From: Montifringilla adamsi
Taxonomy: Eukaryota; Chordata; Aves; Passeriformes; Passeridae
NCBI GenBank assembly: GCA_017590115.1
Contig: JAGGNK010012559.1
Location: 5,073,459-5,137,458, forward strand
Direction of reading: 5' to 3'
Length of the DNA: 64,000 nucleotides
The stretch's first letter is position 1, and the number at the start of each line of letters is the position of its first letter. Both the position numbers and the translations under genes were made by a program. Positions 1 to 12,500 of the stretch are shown piece after piece. Below the pieces are notes generated by a model. That model saw only the letters and a program-made list of their open reading frames with translations. It had not been told where the DNA came from and did no database searches.

Positions 1-1533
1 CCAGTGCTTGAAAACCTCCCAGTGTTCCCAGTATTCCCAGTGCTCCCATTCCCCAAGACCTCCCCGTGCCCCCAGAGCCCCTCCAACCCCGAACAGGGGC
101 AGCACCCCGAGCTCTCCTGCGTGGGGTGGAGTCCCGGGGGGTGCGCGGTGTCCTGGGGGGTCCCGGGGGATGCTGCCGGTGCCCCCCGGTGCCGGTGCCC
201 CCCGGGCGCTCCCGGGCTGCGTTGGCGGTGGCGACGGCGACAGCGGCCGTGTCCGGGCAGGTAGGAGGTGGCGGGGACAAGGGTCCCGTGGGGGGGACAC
301 GCACACACACGAGCGGGGGGCGCTGAGGAGCCGCAGAGCCCGGGGCACCGGCACGGACCCAGCCCGGGCACGTCCGGCAGAGCCGCCCCCGCCCCGCCGA
401 GTCTTTCGGGGGTGCCCGGGGTCCCCCTCGGTCCCCGACGCTTCTTTTGGGGTTGTCCCGGCAATCCGAGCGTGTCCAGTTTGGGGGGAGTCCCCCGGAG
501 CCCCCCCAGCCCCGGAGAGAATTCCCTGGGGGTGCCCAGCCGCCCCTCCCGAGGTGCCCGCTTTGGGGGGGTCCTTGCAGAGCCCTCTCGGGGTGCTGAG
601 CCCCCCACGGGTTCCCTCCCCAGCGGTGGGGGCTGCCCCGGGCAGTGGGGAGGGGTCACAGACCCCGGGGGGACAAAACCGGGGACCCCTGAGTGGGGTG
701 GGGACACGCAGATCCTTCCTCGGGCTGCTGGAGCCTGGGGGGGGAGGATGAAGAGACTCTGTGGGGTCCCAGCCCCCTGAAACTGGGGGGTCCAGGCTGC
801 TCCTCCTGGGGAGTCCCGTTTGCCCTGAGATCCGAAGGAATCTCTGGGGTTTTGGGGGTGCTGGGGGCCTCTCCCTGCTCTGGATAAGGCAGCTCCAGGC
901 ACTGAAGCCCCCACTGCACCCCGGGCACCCCAGGACGGTGGCAGTGGCACAAGGTCACCACGGAGTCCCCAGGCTGGGTGCTGGACTCTCCCTTGGTGAG
1001 CTCCTCCTTGCTGGGCTGGGGGCACCCTGGGGCAGGGACAGAGCCCCGGGCAGGTCCCTGCCACCCCCAGCCCTTCTTGGGGCTCCAGTGCCCGCCGGAG
1101 GCATCAAATATGAACGGAGAGAGCGGAGGAGCTGGAAATAACCCTGCTCCGAGGGGATCCTCCGGGGGATCTGACCCAGATCCGGCCGGCCCAAAGCTGG
1201 GCTGGACCCAGAACCGCAGGCACGGCTCTGCCGGGGTTCCCTCCCCTCCTCGGGGCCGCTCTGCGCTGCTGATCCCACCTAAATATCACCTCTATGTTAT
1301 GCAAATGAGCTCGAAGGGCTTATTACGCAAACAGGAGGGGGCTGGCCCTGGGGGCTTCCCGGGGCTGGCCCCGACGGCTCAGAGCGGCCGGCGGGGATGG
1401 AGGGAGCAGCATCGGCGTCCGGGGGCTGCCAGCCAGCGCTGCCCCGTCCCTGTCCCCTCCTGTAGCGCACAGGGACCCCCCGAGCCCGGCCAGGACCCCC
1501 CTGTCCCCGCAGCGCTCGTCCCCCCGCAGCGCA
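1..1533 (+). other. GC-rich 5' flank of HPCA, possible non-coding exon
   Basis: No protein-coding gene is supported here; the long open frames reflect high GC content. The region is rich in runs of G and C. A good splice donor (GGGCAG then GTAGGA) lies at 260/261 at the end of a CpG-rich stretch, and acceptor-like CAG sites sit at 1512 and 1529 just before the HPCA start codon. HPCA in mammals has a non-coding first exon, so the segment ending at 260 is a candidate for it. That assignment is inference; no transcript evidence is available. Confidence 0.35.
1299..1306 (+). promoter_or_regulatory. Octamer (POU-factor) motif upstream of HPCA
   Basis: An exact ATGCAAAT octamer lies about 230 bases upstream of the HPCA start codon, in a small AT-rich island inside very GC-rich sequence. 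POU-domain factors bind this motif. Its use here is inferred from motif and position only. Confidence 0.3.
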
Positions 1534-2875
<1,342 letters not shown>

Positions 2876-3310
2876 GCCCCACGGACCCCCAGAGCCCCCC
2901 CTGCCACCCCCCACCCTGCAGATGTCACTGTCCCTTGCCCAGCTCCTGTAGTCCCCGCTGTGCCCCCACAGCCCCTGGTGGGATGAGAGCTGGAGCTTGG
3001 CTGATTATTGGGGTGAGGGGGGCCCTGGGGACAGTCCCCATCCCTGGGGGGCTCCTGAGCTGGCTGCACTGGTGGGAGGGTGAGGCAGGGTCTGCCCTGA
3101 GTGAGGACAGTCCCCCCCAGCACCAGGGCTTGGAGCAGGGGGGGACAGGCTGGTGGCCAAGCCACTGCTCAGGTGTGGGGACACAGCCCAGGAGACAAAG
3201 CCCTGGTGGCTGCGGGGTCCCCAGCACCCAGCCCCACGTGGAGACACCACCACAGGCAGCCCCTTCCCCACGGAGGGGGGGTCTGTGCTTCTGGGCTTTA
3301 ATACCCGCAG

Positions 3311-3316
3311 AATAAA
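3311..3316 (+). terminator. HPCA: Poly(A) signal of HPCA
   Basis: Canonical AATAAA lies 436 bases after the HPCA stop codon and is followed by GT-rich sequence (GTTTGTGTCAGTG), as expected for a downstream element. It implies a 3'UTR of about 0.45 kb ending roughly 200 bases from the stop codon of the convergent gene TMEM54. Confidence 0.75.
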
Positions 3317-3549
3317 GTTTGTGTCAGTGCAGTCCGTGCTGGGAAAGGGGACACGGAACCCCTGGGGAAGTTCCTCCCTGCAGGGTCTGGATCCAGGATT
3401 TCATCCCTCGCTGCAGCCCCAGGGATGGGCTCATGTTCCAGGGGATGTGTCCACACATCCTGGGAGGGAGCTGAGTCCTGTCCCGGGGCTGTGCTGGTGC
3501 CAGAACGGGGCAGGAATGGCCAGGACACATCCACAGGGTCATTTATCCC

Positions 3550-5391
3550 TCAGAGCCGGGCAGTTTCTCCGCTGTCCAGTCTCAGCAAGCCCAGGCACTG
3601 CCCGGGGCCGGGGCTCTCCACTGGGGCTGCCTGCAGAGAGACCTGGAAGCCGGAGAGAAGGATGAGAATGGGAGCATTGAGGGGTGGAAGCATCAAATCC
3701 ACAAGTCACCCCTGGGCCCAGCCAGGTCTGCCCCAGCCCTGCAGGGGAGGGGTGGGAGCTGAGGCCAGGAACCAGGAATCACCTTCATCCGGAGCATCCC
3801 GCGGCAGCAGCGGCCGAGGCGCAGCAGCTCCAGGGTGAGCAGGAGGCAGCGGGTGCTGAAGAAGATTCCCATGGCCTCCAGCAGGAGGGAGATGACCCAG
3901 AGGGACAGCGTGGAGCTCTGGGAGGCAGCGGGGAGCATCAGCCCCCTGCACATCCTCCCCATGCCCGGCACATCCCATCCCCACCCCACGGGGCACTCAC
4001 ATAGACTCGGGTGGGGTCGAAGGGACACTCGGGGGACACCGGGGCGAGGGCGGTGCTGGAGATGGAGCAGGGGGCCAGCAGCACCCGGCCCTGGTTGCCC
4101 AGGGTGAGGCCGATGGCCACGAGCAGCCCCAGCAGGCAGCACAGGCAGCACAGGCTGCTGCAGGCGCTCAGGGCCAGCAGCGCCCATTTCTGCAGGAGAG
4201 AGAGGAGAGGCAGCACGGGGATGTCCCCTGGGATGTCCCCTCCCCGGGAGGGACCCCAGAGAGGGGCTGTGGGGGCCGTGCAGCTCCCTGGGAGGTGCTG
4301 GGAGGGGGCTGGGGGTGCTTACGAGGGCAGCAGGGCCGAGGTAACGGGAGAGCAGCAGGGCAGAGACTGCACAGGAGATGGTCTGCGGGAAGCACGGGGG
4401 GGTCAGCGAGGAGCAGCCCCTGCCCCAGGGACACCGGGCACCTTTCCCTGCTGGTGCTGTCCCTGGGAGCTCATCCAGGGGCAGCGCTTCACCTCCTACA
4501 GCCTCACCCAGCAACGAGCCCCGGAGCGTTGAATTCCCCAGGGAAAGGTTTGTTTCGGGTGGGGAAGGGGAGACAGAGCAGTGTCCATCCTGCATCCAAC
4601 CTCCTTCCCACCCTGCATCCCTCCCCCATCTCTCCCTCACCCCAACCCCTCCCCACGTCCCCGCCGTGTCCCCAGCCCCGTTCCCGGTGGTACCAGCAGT
4701 GCAGCGATGACAGAGGCGCTGTTGGTGACACCGTAGTGCAGGGAGGTGGCGTCGCGGGCGGTGACCACGAAGCGCAGGACGGTGCCGTGGACGAGAGCCC
4801 CGGTGATGAAGTTGAGGTGCCCGACGATGAGGAGGATGAGCCCCGTTTTCATCAGCACCTTTCGGTGGCTGCTGGGATCCAGGTGGCCTGAGACGAGGGG
4901 AGAGGAGGGTGTGGGGTGGCCAGCATCTGGCACAAGAATGGCACATTTGGGGACAAACCCAGAGGACGTGGCCCGTGCTGGCAGGGGGATGAGGCAGGAG
5001 GTGATGTGGAAGCCCAGGTATGCAGACCACTGGTCCAGCCACCTCTCCTGGGACTGGAGCAAAGGTGTGGGGCCAGCGGCCATGGGGACAGGGTCCCTGT
5101 GGGGCTGGGAAGAGCTGGGGTTCCTCGGGAGAGCAGCTGGCCCCAAATGGCAGCTCCAGGGCTGGGTTTGGCAGCCAACACTTCGAGGGGTGACCGTGGG
5201 GCTGTTCCCCCTCTGGAGCCCACCCTCACATAGCCATCACCACCGGTGCTCAGCCCAGCTCCTCCCCTGACCGATCCGAGTCCCTCAGCTCCTCTCCCTG
5301 CCTCCCTGCCTCAGTTTCCCCTGCAGAGGGCAGAGACGGAGCCCTCCTGTTGTGATCCCCACCCAGAGCCGGACTCACCCACTCGGCACAT
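3550..5391 (-). CDS. TMEM54: Transmembrane protein 54 (six coding exons)
   Basis: Coding exons on the minus strand are 5391-5379, 4887-4694, 4382-4323, 4189-4001, 3917-3783 and 3642-3550: 684 bases, 227 residues (human about 222). Every junction has GT/AG ends, and the phases join. The first coding exon is only 13 bases (MCRV plus one base), mirroring the short MCLRL start of the human protein. Family hallmarks are HRKVLMKTG, HGTVLRFV, LSRYLGP and the extracellular CPFDPTR. Four hydrophobic segments fit a four-pass membrane protein, one each in the KVLMKTG and LLTISC regions, in exon 4 and in exon 5. The last exon (ending LDSGETARL) is inferred from splice signal and phase and is the least certain part. 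A GATAAA variant poly(A) signal lies just after the stop, at 3547-3542. Molecular function is poorly known. Confidence 0.88.
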
Positions 5392-6298
5392 CTTCACCGG
5401 GCCACGATCAGCCCATCAGAGCCCCTCGATGCCCCGGGGGGCTGCCCTGGCCCTGCCCTCAGCCCCCAGCCCCATCGGGTCTGGGCAGGACCAGGACACC
5501 GGGGCCACCCGGAGCCACCCGCCTGCTGCTCCGGTTCCTGTCAGACCAGCTCCCCGGGACAAAGGGATAACTCCACCTTTTCCTGCGTGTCCCACCCCTG
5601 CCCTCCCCTTGCTGCCAAGCCAGCAGCCGTGCCGTGACATGCCGTGCCATGCCAATTCACCATTCCACGCTTCCTCATCCCCCTCCCCACCCATCCCCAC
5701 CCCCCCCAGCTGTGGCAGCAGACTGGGATCCAGCCAGGCAGGTCCCCAAAGGCTGAGGGTCTGGGAAGGGGCACTAGGGACACTGCCAGGCCACAGGGCA
5801 CTGAGCAGCACTGCCAGGGACTGCCCTGCAGGGACAGGGCAAAGCAGAGGGGTCAGGGCGGGTGGGGACGTGGCCAAATGGTGACTCAGAGGAGCTGGTT
5901 TGGTGGCCATTGCCCTCAGGGAGCTTCCAGGGAAATTCCAGGGACAGGGACAGGAGGAGCCCCCAGCTCAGCTCACACCGAGAGGCTGTGGGGTGTTTTA
6001 ACACAATTTAATTCCAGGGAAAACTCTGGTTCCTGGGACTGCACTGTCCCCAACGTCCCACCTGAGCCACTGCTCTCAGCATCCTCAGCTCCCACACACC
6101 CACAATGCTGGAAATTTGCCTTTTTTTCCCCATTCTTCTCCTCCTTTCACCTGTACCCAGCCCTGGTGCACAGGGAGGGGAGAAGAGACTCTGCCCAAGC
6201 CTTTGGGAACAGCATTCACGTGGACAAAGGCAGCTGGAAGATTTCCCTGCAGCTTTGGAAAGGATGAGCTGGATTCAGGTCCAATGACAACCAGAGTC
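5392..6298. other. Spacer between TMEM54 5' end and RNF19B 3' end
   Basis: About 0.9 kb between two genes on the same strand. It should hold the TMEM54 5'UTR and promoter, but I see no clear TATA or CpG island. Open frames here are short and resemble no family I recognise. Confidence 0.4.
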
Positions 6299-6304
6299 TT
6301 TATT
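6299..6304 (-). terminator. RNF19B: Poly(A) signal of RNF19B
   Basis: TTTATT on the plus strand reads AATAAA on the minus strand, 272 bases beyond the RNF19B stop codon. It is the first canonical signal in that 3' flank and would give a short 3'UTR. Use of a more distal site cannot be excluded. Confidence 0.5.
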
Positions 6305-6417
6305 CCAAGAGTCCCTTAGGATGGTTGCAGACATACAGACACACGTACATATTTACACTCTTACACACCTCACAGAGTTTGAACCAATAAATTAAAACAA
6401 AAAGAGGGCGAAGGGGA

Positions 6418-6436
6418 TTTTTTTTTTTTTTTTTTT
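6418..6436. repeat. Poly(T)/poly(A) tract in RNF19B 3'UTR
   Basis: Nineteen uninterrupted T on the plus strand, read as poly(A) in the RNF19B transcript, about 140 bases after the stop codon. It is a homopolymer prone to length error in assemblies. Confidence 0.85.
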
Positions 6437-6575
6437 GTTGCTTTTTTTCTGTGTCACGTAAGAAACAACAACTCCCCGAGGCAAGGCTGGGGGAGCCAGC
6501 TGGAGGATGGCAAACAGAAGCCAACAGGGACACAACCCTGGCCCAGAAGCTGCAGTGACAGGGATGGTGCTCAGG

Positions 6576-9500
6576 TCACACTCTGGCTTCGATGCATTCC
6601 AGCTGGACCATCTCATCCAGCCGGCAGCCCTCGGCTTGGGCACAGTGGCTCAGGTGGGCACTTGGGCTCTGGGCACCTCTTGCTCTGGGGGTGTGTGGGC
6701 AGCCTGCTGCAGTCTGGCACTGGGGGGACTCGCACTCGTCCGAGGTGATGTCGGGCACGTCGTCAGACTGGCTGTCCGAGCTCTCCAGGTCGCTGCGGAT
6801 GCTCTCGGGCTGGGCCAGGGTGATGTCCCACGTCTGGCTGGCAATGCAGTCCTTTTGCTCACAGCTTTGGTGTTTGCACGTCTGCTCCTGCTTGTCATCC
6901 TCCTCCTCTTCCTCTTCCTCCTCCTCTTCTTCTTCCTCGTTCTCTGCCATTTGGGTGTGGACGTGCAGGGAGTCTTCTGTGCTGCTGCCGCTGGTCAGCT
7001 GGTAGTGACTGGGTTTGGCTTCGATGTCCACCTGGATCTCCATGTTACTGCACTCCCTGCAGGACAGGAACAACCACCCTCACGTTACTGGGTTTAACTG
7101 GGCTGTACTGGGAGGATCACATCCCCCCAAACACCAGCAAGATGCTGCTCATCACCCCACGACTCGCTGCTCTCCTTGAATCCTCCCAACAGAGCCAAGA
7201 TCACCCCCAGGCTGGGCTGGGAAAGCTCCAGAGCCCCCTCAAATTGCCAGAACAGCCCCTGAGGGTGCTGGGCTGCAGATCCCCTCCCCAGCCTCCACAC
7301 CACACATGGAGGCTGCTCCCAAACTGTCCCCAGCCCTCCTCCTGTGTTGGAGAAGGATGGATCCCTGGTGCAAACACAGCCATCCCACCACCCCCAGAGC
7401 CTGCATTTCTCCAGGACAGCCTCCACCAACACTCCTCTCAGCTCTCCACGTCCTCCTACCTGTCCTGGGGGTTGTAGGAGCTGATGATGGAACCAGCCAT
7501 GGCTCGGGTGCTGGCGTTGTCGCTGATGGCCCCCAAACTGACTGAGTCTTTGGGGAAAATCTCCTTCTGGACATCTGCCTGGACTTCCAGCCTGCGGGAA
7601 AGAAGAGGATTCCTCAGAAACGCTTCAGATGCTCTAGGAGCACCAACCCATCCCTGCACCTCATGGGAAAGCAAGAATCCCTGTGAGCTGGCCCAGCTCA
7701 ATGTGACAGGAGTTTAACCCCAGTGGTTGCTCTCATTTAGTCTCATTTTTGGCTCCATTTAGGCAAATCCATTCGGTTTTCCATGACGGAGGTAAAGCCG
7801 TGTTTACATCCATGACTCACACGGTTCCTGCGAAGAGCTGATTTCCATGGATCTCGCACAGAGCTGTGATTACATCCTGGCTGCCACATCAACACGTGGC
7901 TCTAATTACCCAGAAAACTGACTCACAGGCAAGTTAGGAGGAAAACTGTGGTGTAACCTCCTGACTTGGAGAGCCATGACACTGCTTGCAGAGCAGGAAG
8001 CATCAAAGCCTCCAGGCTGGGATAACAGGGATGGAATAGCTTTAAGCAGGGCAGGCAGGAGCTCTGTGCTGTTCCAAATTAAGCTGAAGCATCAGCTCTG
8101 TGGTCCCAAGGAGCTCAGTAGGGATCTGTCCTCCTTGCAAGAACTAGACTGGCACTGACTCCAGAAACAGAATCATGCAATGGTTTGGGTTTGGAAAGGA
8201 CCTTAAAGATCATCCAGCACCAACCCCCTGCCACGGGCAGGGACACCTTCTCCTAGCCCAGGCTGCTGAGAGCCCCATCCAACCTGGTCCTGGAACATCT
8301 CCAAGGACGGGGACCCCACAAACTCTCTGGGCAATCTGAGCCAGTATCTCCCCACTCTGGGTGGCTCTGGGTTCCAGATCATCCTAGGTAATCTCCTAGA
8401 CCTGGTCATTCTACAGCAGACCAGGGCACAAAAACACCACCACACAACCCCTCGATCAAAGCAGCTTCACTCACACTCCTGGGAAGCTCCCCAAAACAAA
8501 CCCACTCAACCCACATAGGCCTTGGAAACCCCTCTGCTTTCCCCACAGCCCAGTTACCTGCTGTACTTCCCCTTGCTCCCCGAGAGGACCCCCCCACTCA
8601 GGGTGCCCCCAGACAGGGCGGCGAAGCTGGCGGTCTCGCTGTAGTTGCCCTGGATGACACTGAGCCCGTCTGTGGGGCTGCCACTGGTGCTCAGCACACT
8701 GGTCAGCCCCTCGATGCTGCTCTCTCCAATGCTGGGGTTCTTCAGGGCTCTCCAGGCATCGGCCACTACGGGGAAGGAGAGCACAAGGGGTTGGAATTGG
8801 CAGTGGGAGCACTCGGCTGCGATGTCTCATCTCAGATCTGGGAGACATCAGAACCTCAAAGCATTTCATTACAAGAGGCAACAACAAGAGCATTTTGCTT
8901 CACCCCCTTGCCATCACCAGTGATTACCTGTGATAGGTCCATCATCTTCATCAAACTCGATTTTCACGCCCTTTCCGTTGGCTGTGCTGACCCCACAGCC
9001 ACCACCCCGGCACAGCGAGATGGGCACGACCCCATAGACGTAGGCCAGCATGATGGGGACCCCAATTCCTGGAGAGGAGGATGAGCTGGGTTAAGAGGAG
9101 CTTGAAGATGTGTTGGGCAGACAGAAAAAAATGTTTAGGGACTCTCTCAGTCATGTTTTTATTGCTTTTAAAGGTTCCAATTCACAATTATGCAGGCAGA
9201 CAGTGGAGGAGCACTGTGGGCTGAGTGGGGGAACCCCAAGAGCATTGAACCCCCCAAGGCATCAGCCACCAAACCATGACAGGAGACAGCTCTGTGTGAC
9301 AAGGGACTCCAGGATGGGCTGTGACACAGCCAACTGGTGCTGCAGACAAGCCCTGTGCTGGCTGTGGGCCAGCTCGAGCACACCAGGATGTGAGACAGCA
9401 TTGTGCCCAAACCCACACTGCAAATTGTCCTTGGGCCACCCACTTGTCTCAGTGGCCACCAGGCCAGCAGAAGGGACAGGGCTGAGGCCACTTACCAACA

Positions 9501-12500
9501 CTGACAGCAGCAATGACTGGGGAGGCAATGACAGACAGGGTGACCCCACCAGTAATGGCCAAGTTCCTCTTGTGCTTGGAGGTTTTCTTCCCCTCATACC
9601 TGCTGTGGATCTGATGGAAGAAAAAGCATCAGGTGAGAACAGCAGACTCCCAGGGGCCATTAAGAAGTGATTTTACAGCTTTGCCAGCTGCATGAGCCCT
9701 TGAAGAACCTCATTTAGAGCACAGATCTCCTCACAGAGCAGAACTAGCAAGAGGGTCTGTGCTGAAGAAAAGGAAGCAACAAAAAGTACAGGGCTGATGG
9801 GCTCAAAAGGGACCTCCTGGGTGCTCCTGGGTCAAGGCAGAGGCACAGCAGAAATGCAAAATGCATGTGGGAGGACCTGAGCCTGAAGGGCTACCAGGGC
9901 TATCAGCCACCACCTTCCCCCTGCCCACACAAAGCCCAGGAGATAAGAGAAGCTTTAGAAGAGAAAATTGAATTTGGGTCCTATGACAAGATCCACCCTT
10001 CCTATCAGCTCTAAATTTCTGGTCAGCACAGAGAACAGCCCAAACCCTTCTGCCCCCCACACTCACCTTCCTCCCAACGTACACAGGGATGCCAATGACC
10101 ATGGCAGGAATGGCAATGCCAGCAATGAGGGAAATGCCCACAGGAGCTCCAATCAACGTGCCCAGCTGCCAGAGAATCTTCTTTTTACGACTCCATGGCT
10201 TTTTGCCCCAGAATGTACAGCCAGAGGGGCTTCAGGGAAGGGAAAAAAATGACATTAGCACTCCAGCAATTCCTATAAGCTCCTGAGAATCCCAAGTTCA
10301 ACTTGCACATGAATAAAAACAAAAAATTAGGAAGCAGGTAGACAACACAAACAAGTTTTCTGCCTTTTTTTCCCCCCAAAAAGGTGAATATCACACTACT
10401 GGGCCTATGTTTAATAGTCAGTACACCAAGAGGTCTCAAAGGTAATTGTATCAGGACCTTTGCTTGGTGTGGGAAGAGCATCTAAATGCTGTAAAGTGGG
10501 ATCAGAGTTCATCTCTTGGGGTCAGAAACAATAAAATTTCACTGAAGCAGGGGGATTCAAGTCCAGCAGGGGCAGTGAACTCCTCCACACAGCCTGAGAG
10601 AGGCACGTGCAGCTGCCCTGCTCACCTGAGGTAATGCAGATCTGAGATCTCCTTCATGCAGAGCCAGCAGAACTCGCAGCCACACACGGCACACGTCATG
10701 TGGTTGCAGCTGCCATCGTTCATCTTGATGATGTAAGCACTGCAGCGTGGGCACGGCTTGATGTCATCAGCTGAGGGGAGGAAACAGGGAATTCAGATGG
10801 GATCTCAGCTCTCAGAGTCAATAATCAACCAGGGGATTCTCATGAAGGATTGAAATTCTTATTTTCGCTGCAGCAGAACACCTTTGCTGCTCACAGGGGG
10901 TGGTGTGTCTTTAATTTATCTCAGAGAAGATCATTTTGACGTGACAGACCCCACCAACAGCAGGGTCTGGGAACAACAGCCACTTTTAAAAGCTTGTTCT
11001 AATCTTGAATGGGATGTATTCCAGAATTCATGCTCAAACACAGGGAACAAGTCATACCTGCCCAGCACAACGAGCCATTACTGAATTGCTCCACGGAGGT
11101 GATTCATGGGCCAAGAACAACACAACAACTGGGAGAACAGGCACTGGAGAAACCCCAAACCCGGCCTTTAGGGGACCAGGGGCTGCAGCCACACACAGCT
11201 GCAGAGGCTGCCCAGGTCCCAGCCTGCTGCTGGCAGAGCAGGATAAGGGGTTTTCATCCCTTCCTTAATTCAGGCATCATCTGATCGTGGTTATGCAATG
11301 GCTGTGCCGTGGTTCAGGGCTCTGCTGGCCCCTGCAAAGCTCAGCAAGATGAAATCCAGCTGTGAGCCCAGCTCACACCTTATTAATCACCAGGCTGGAT
11401 CCAGCACGGCGGGGTGGGGAGAAACCACTGTCTCAAAAACCTCCCTTCCCATGGCTAAGTGCCCTTCTTGGCAGGGATCTTTTTAACAGGATAGAAAAAC
11501 TGGGTTTTTCTGCTGGCTGGGGCAGTATCTATGCTGTCCATTCTTAGGGTTCTCTAAATTTGAGCATGTTGGACCTCGGCACACCACTAAGCCACCTCAG
11601 AACCACCCACGACAGCTCCACGCTGAGTGAATTAATATTTAAACTCCTCACACAGAAGGAAAAACAGGGTATTTTGTTTGGGGATAGGGCAGGGCTTTAA
11701 AAAATGGCCTTACTGCCCACTTCCAGAGTCAATACAGTTATTTTTAAGGAACACAAACTCAGCAGACACAGCAGCTCCTACCAGGCAGCGGAGGAGTTCT
11801 GTGGGTTGGCATTTTTTTGGTACCTGCCATTACCAAGACCTAACAGTGCACAGAGCAGAGCTCCCCACACTCAGCTGGCCATGAATGCTGCTCCTCACCA
11901 CCAGGCAACTTTGAAGCTGCCAACAGTAAAAAAAGTGACTGCTTGTTCAGTGTTTAGATCAGCAAAAAAGCAAGAACATCCAAGATCAAAAGAGCCACAA
12001 GCAGAGCTGGGGCGGATGAGGGGAGTTGCCGTGACACAAAAGGACCCAAAGCACATCATCACCTACTGATCTATTTGGTGCTGCTGGAAGAGATCAGATG
12101 TGTTCTAACACACAGGAGGAGGGGAAATGACTCTGAGTTTCACAGCTGCTGGAGACACTTTGAGGGGAGGAGGTTTGCACAGAGCTGCCGCTTCCTCATC
12201 ACCCACACGCACAGCGCCGAGCAGCCCAAAAATCAGGCTGTGACTCTTGCAGGGCAAGGAGCTGGAGCCCAGTGGGTCTGTCTGAATTTGTGATATTTTA
12301 TGAAAAAGGGGTTATTCCATACCCGGCCCTGACTCCTGTCCATAGCTGAGGCCCGACGTGTGCTTGGTCCGTACGCGCAGGGTCTGCGCCCGCTGCTGCC
12401 GCGCCATGTCGCAGGTTTGGTTGGGGTGCCATATCTGCTTGCAGTGGTAGCAGAACTCTGTCTGGCAGCCCTCCCTCTCGCAGGTCAGCTTGGGGCAGCT

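Noticed and set aside
3693..5042. 449-residue minus-strand open frame
   Set aside because: It reads through TMEM54 introns; only short parts coincide with true exons in the right frame.
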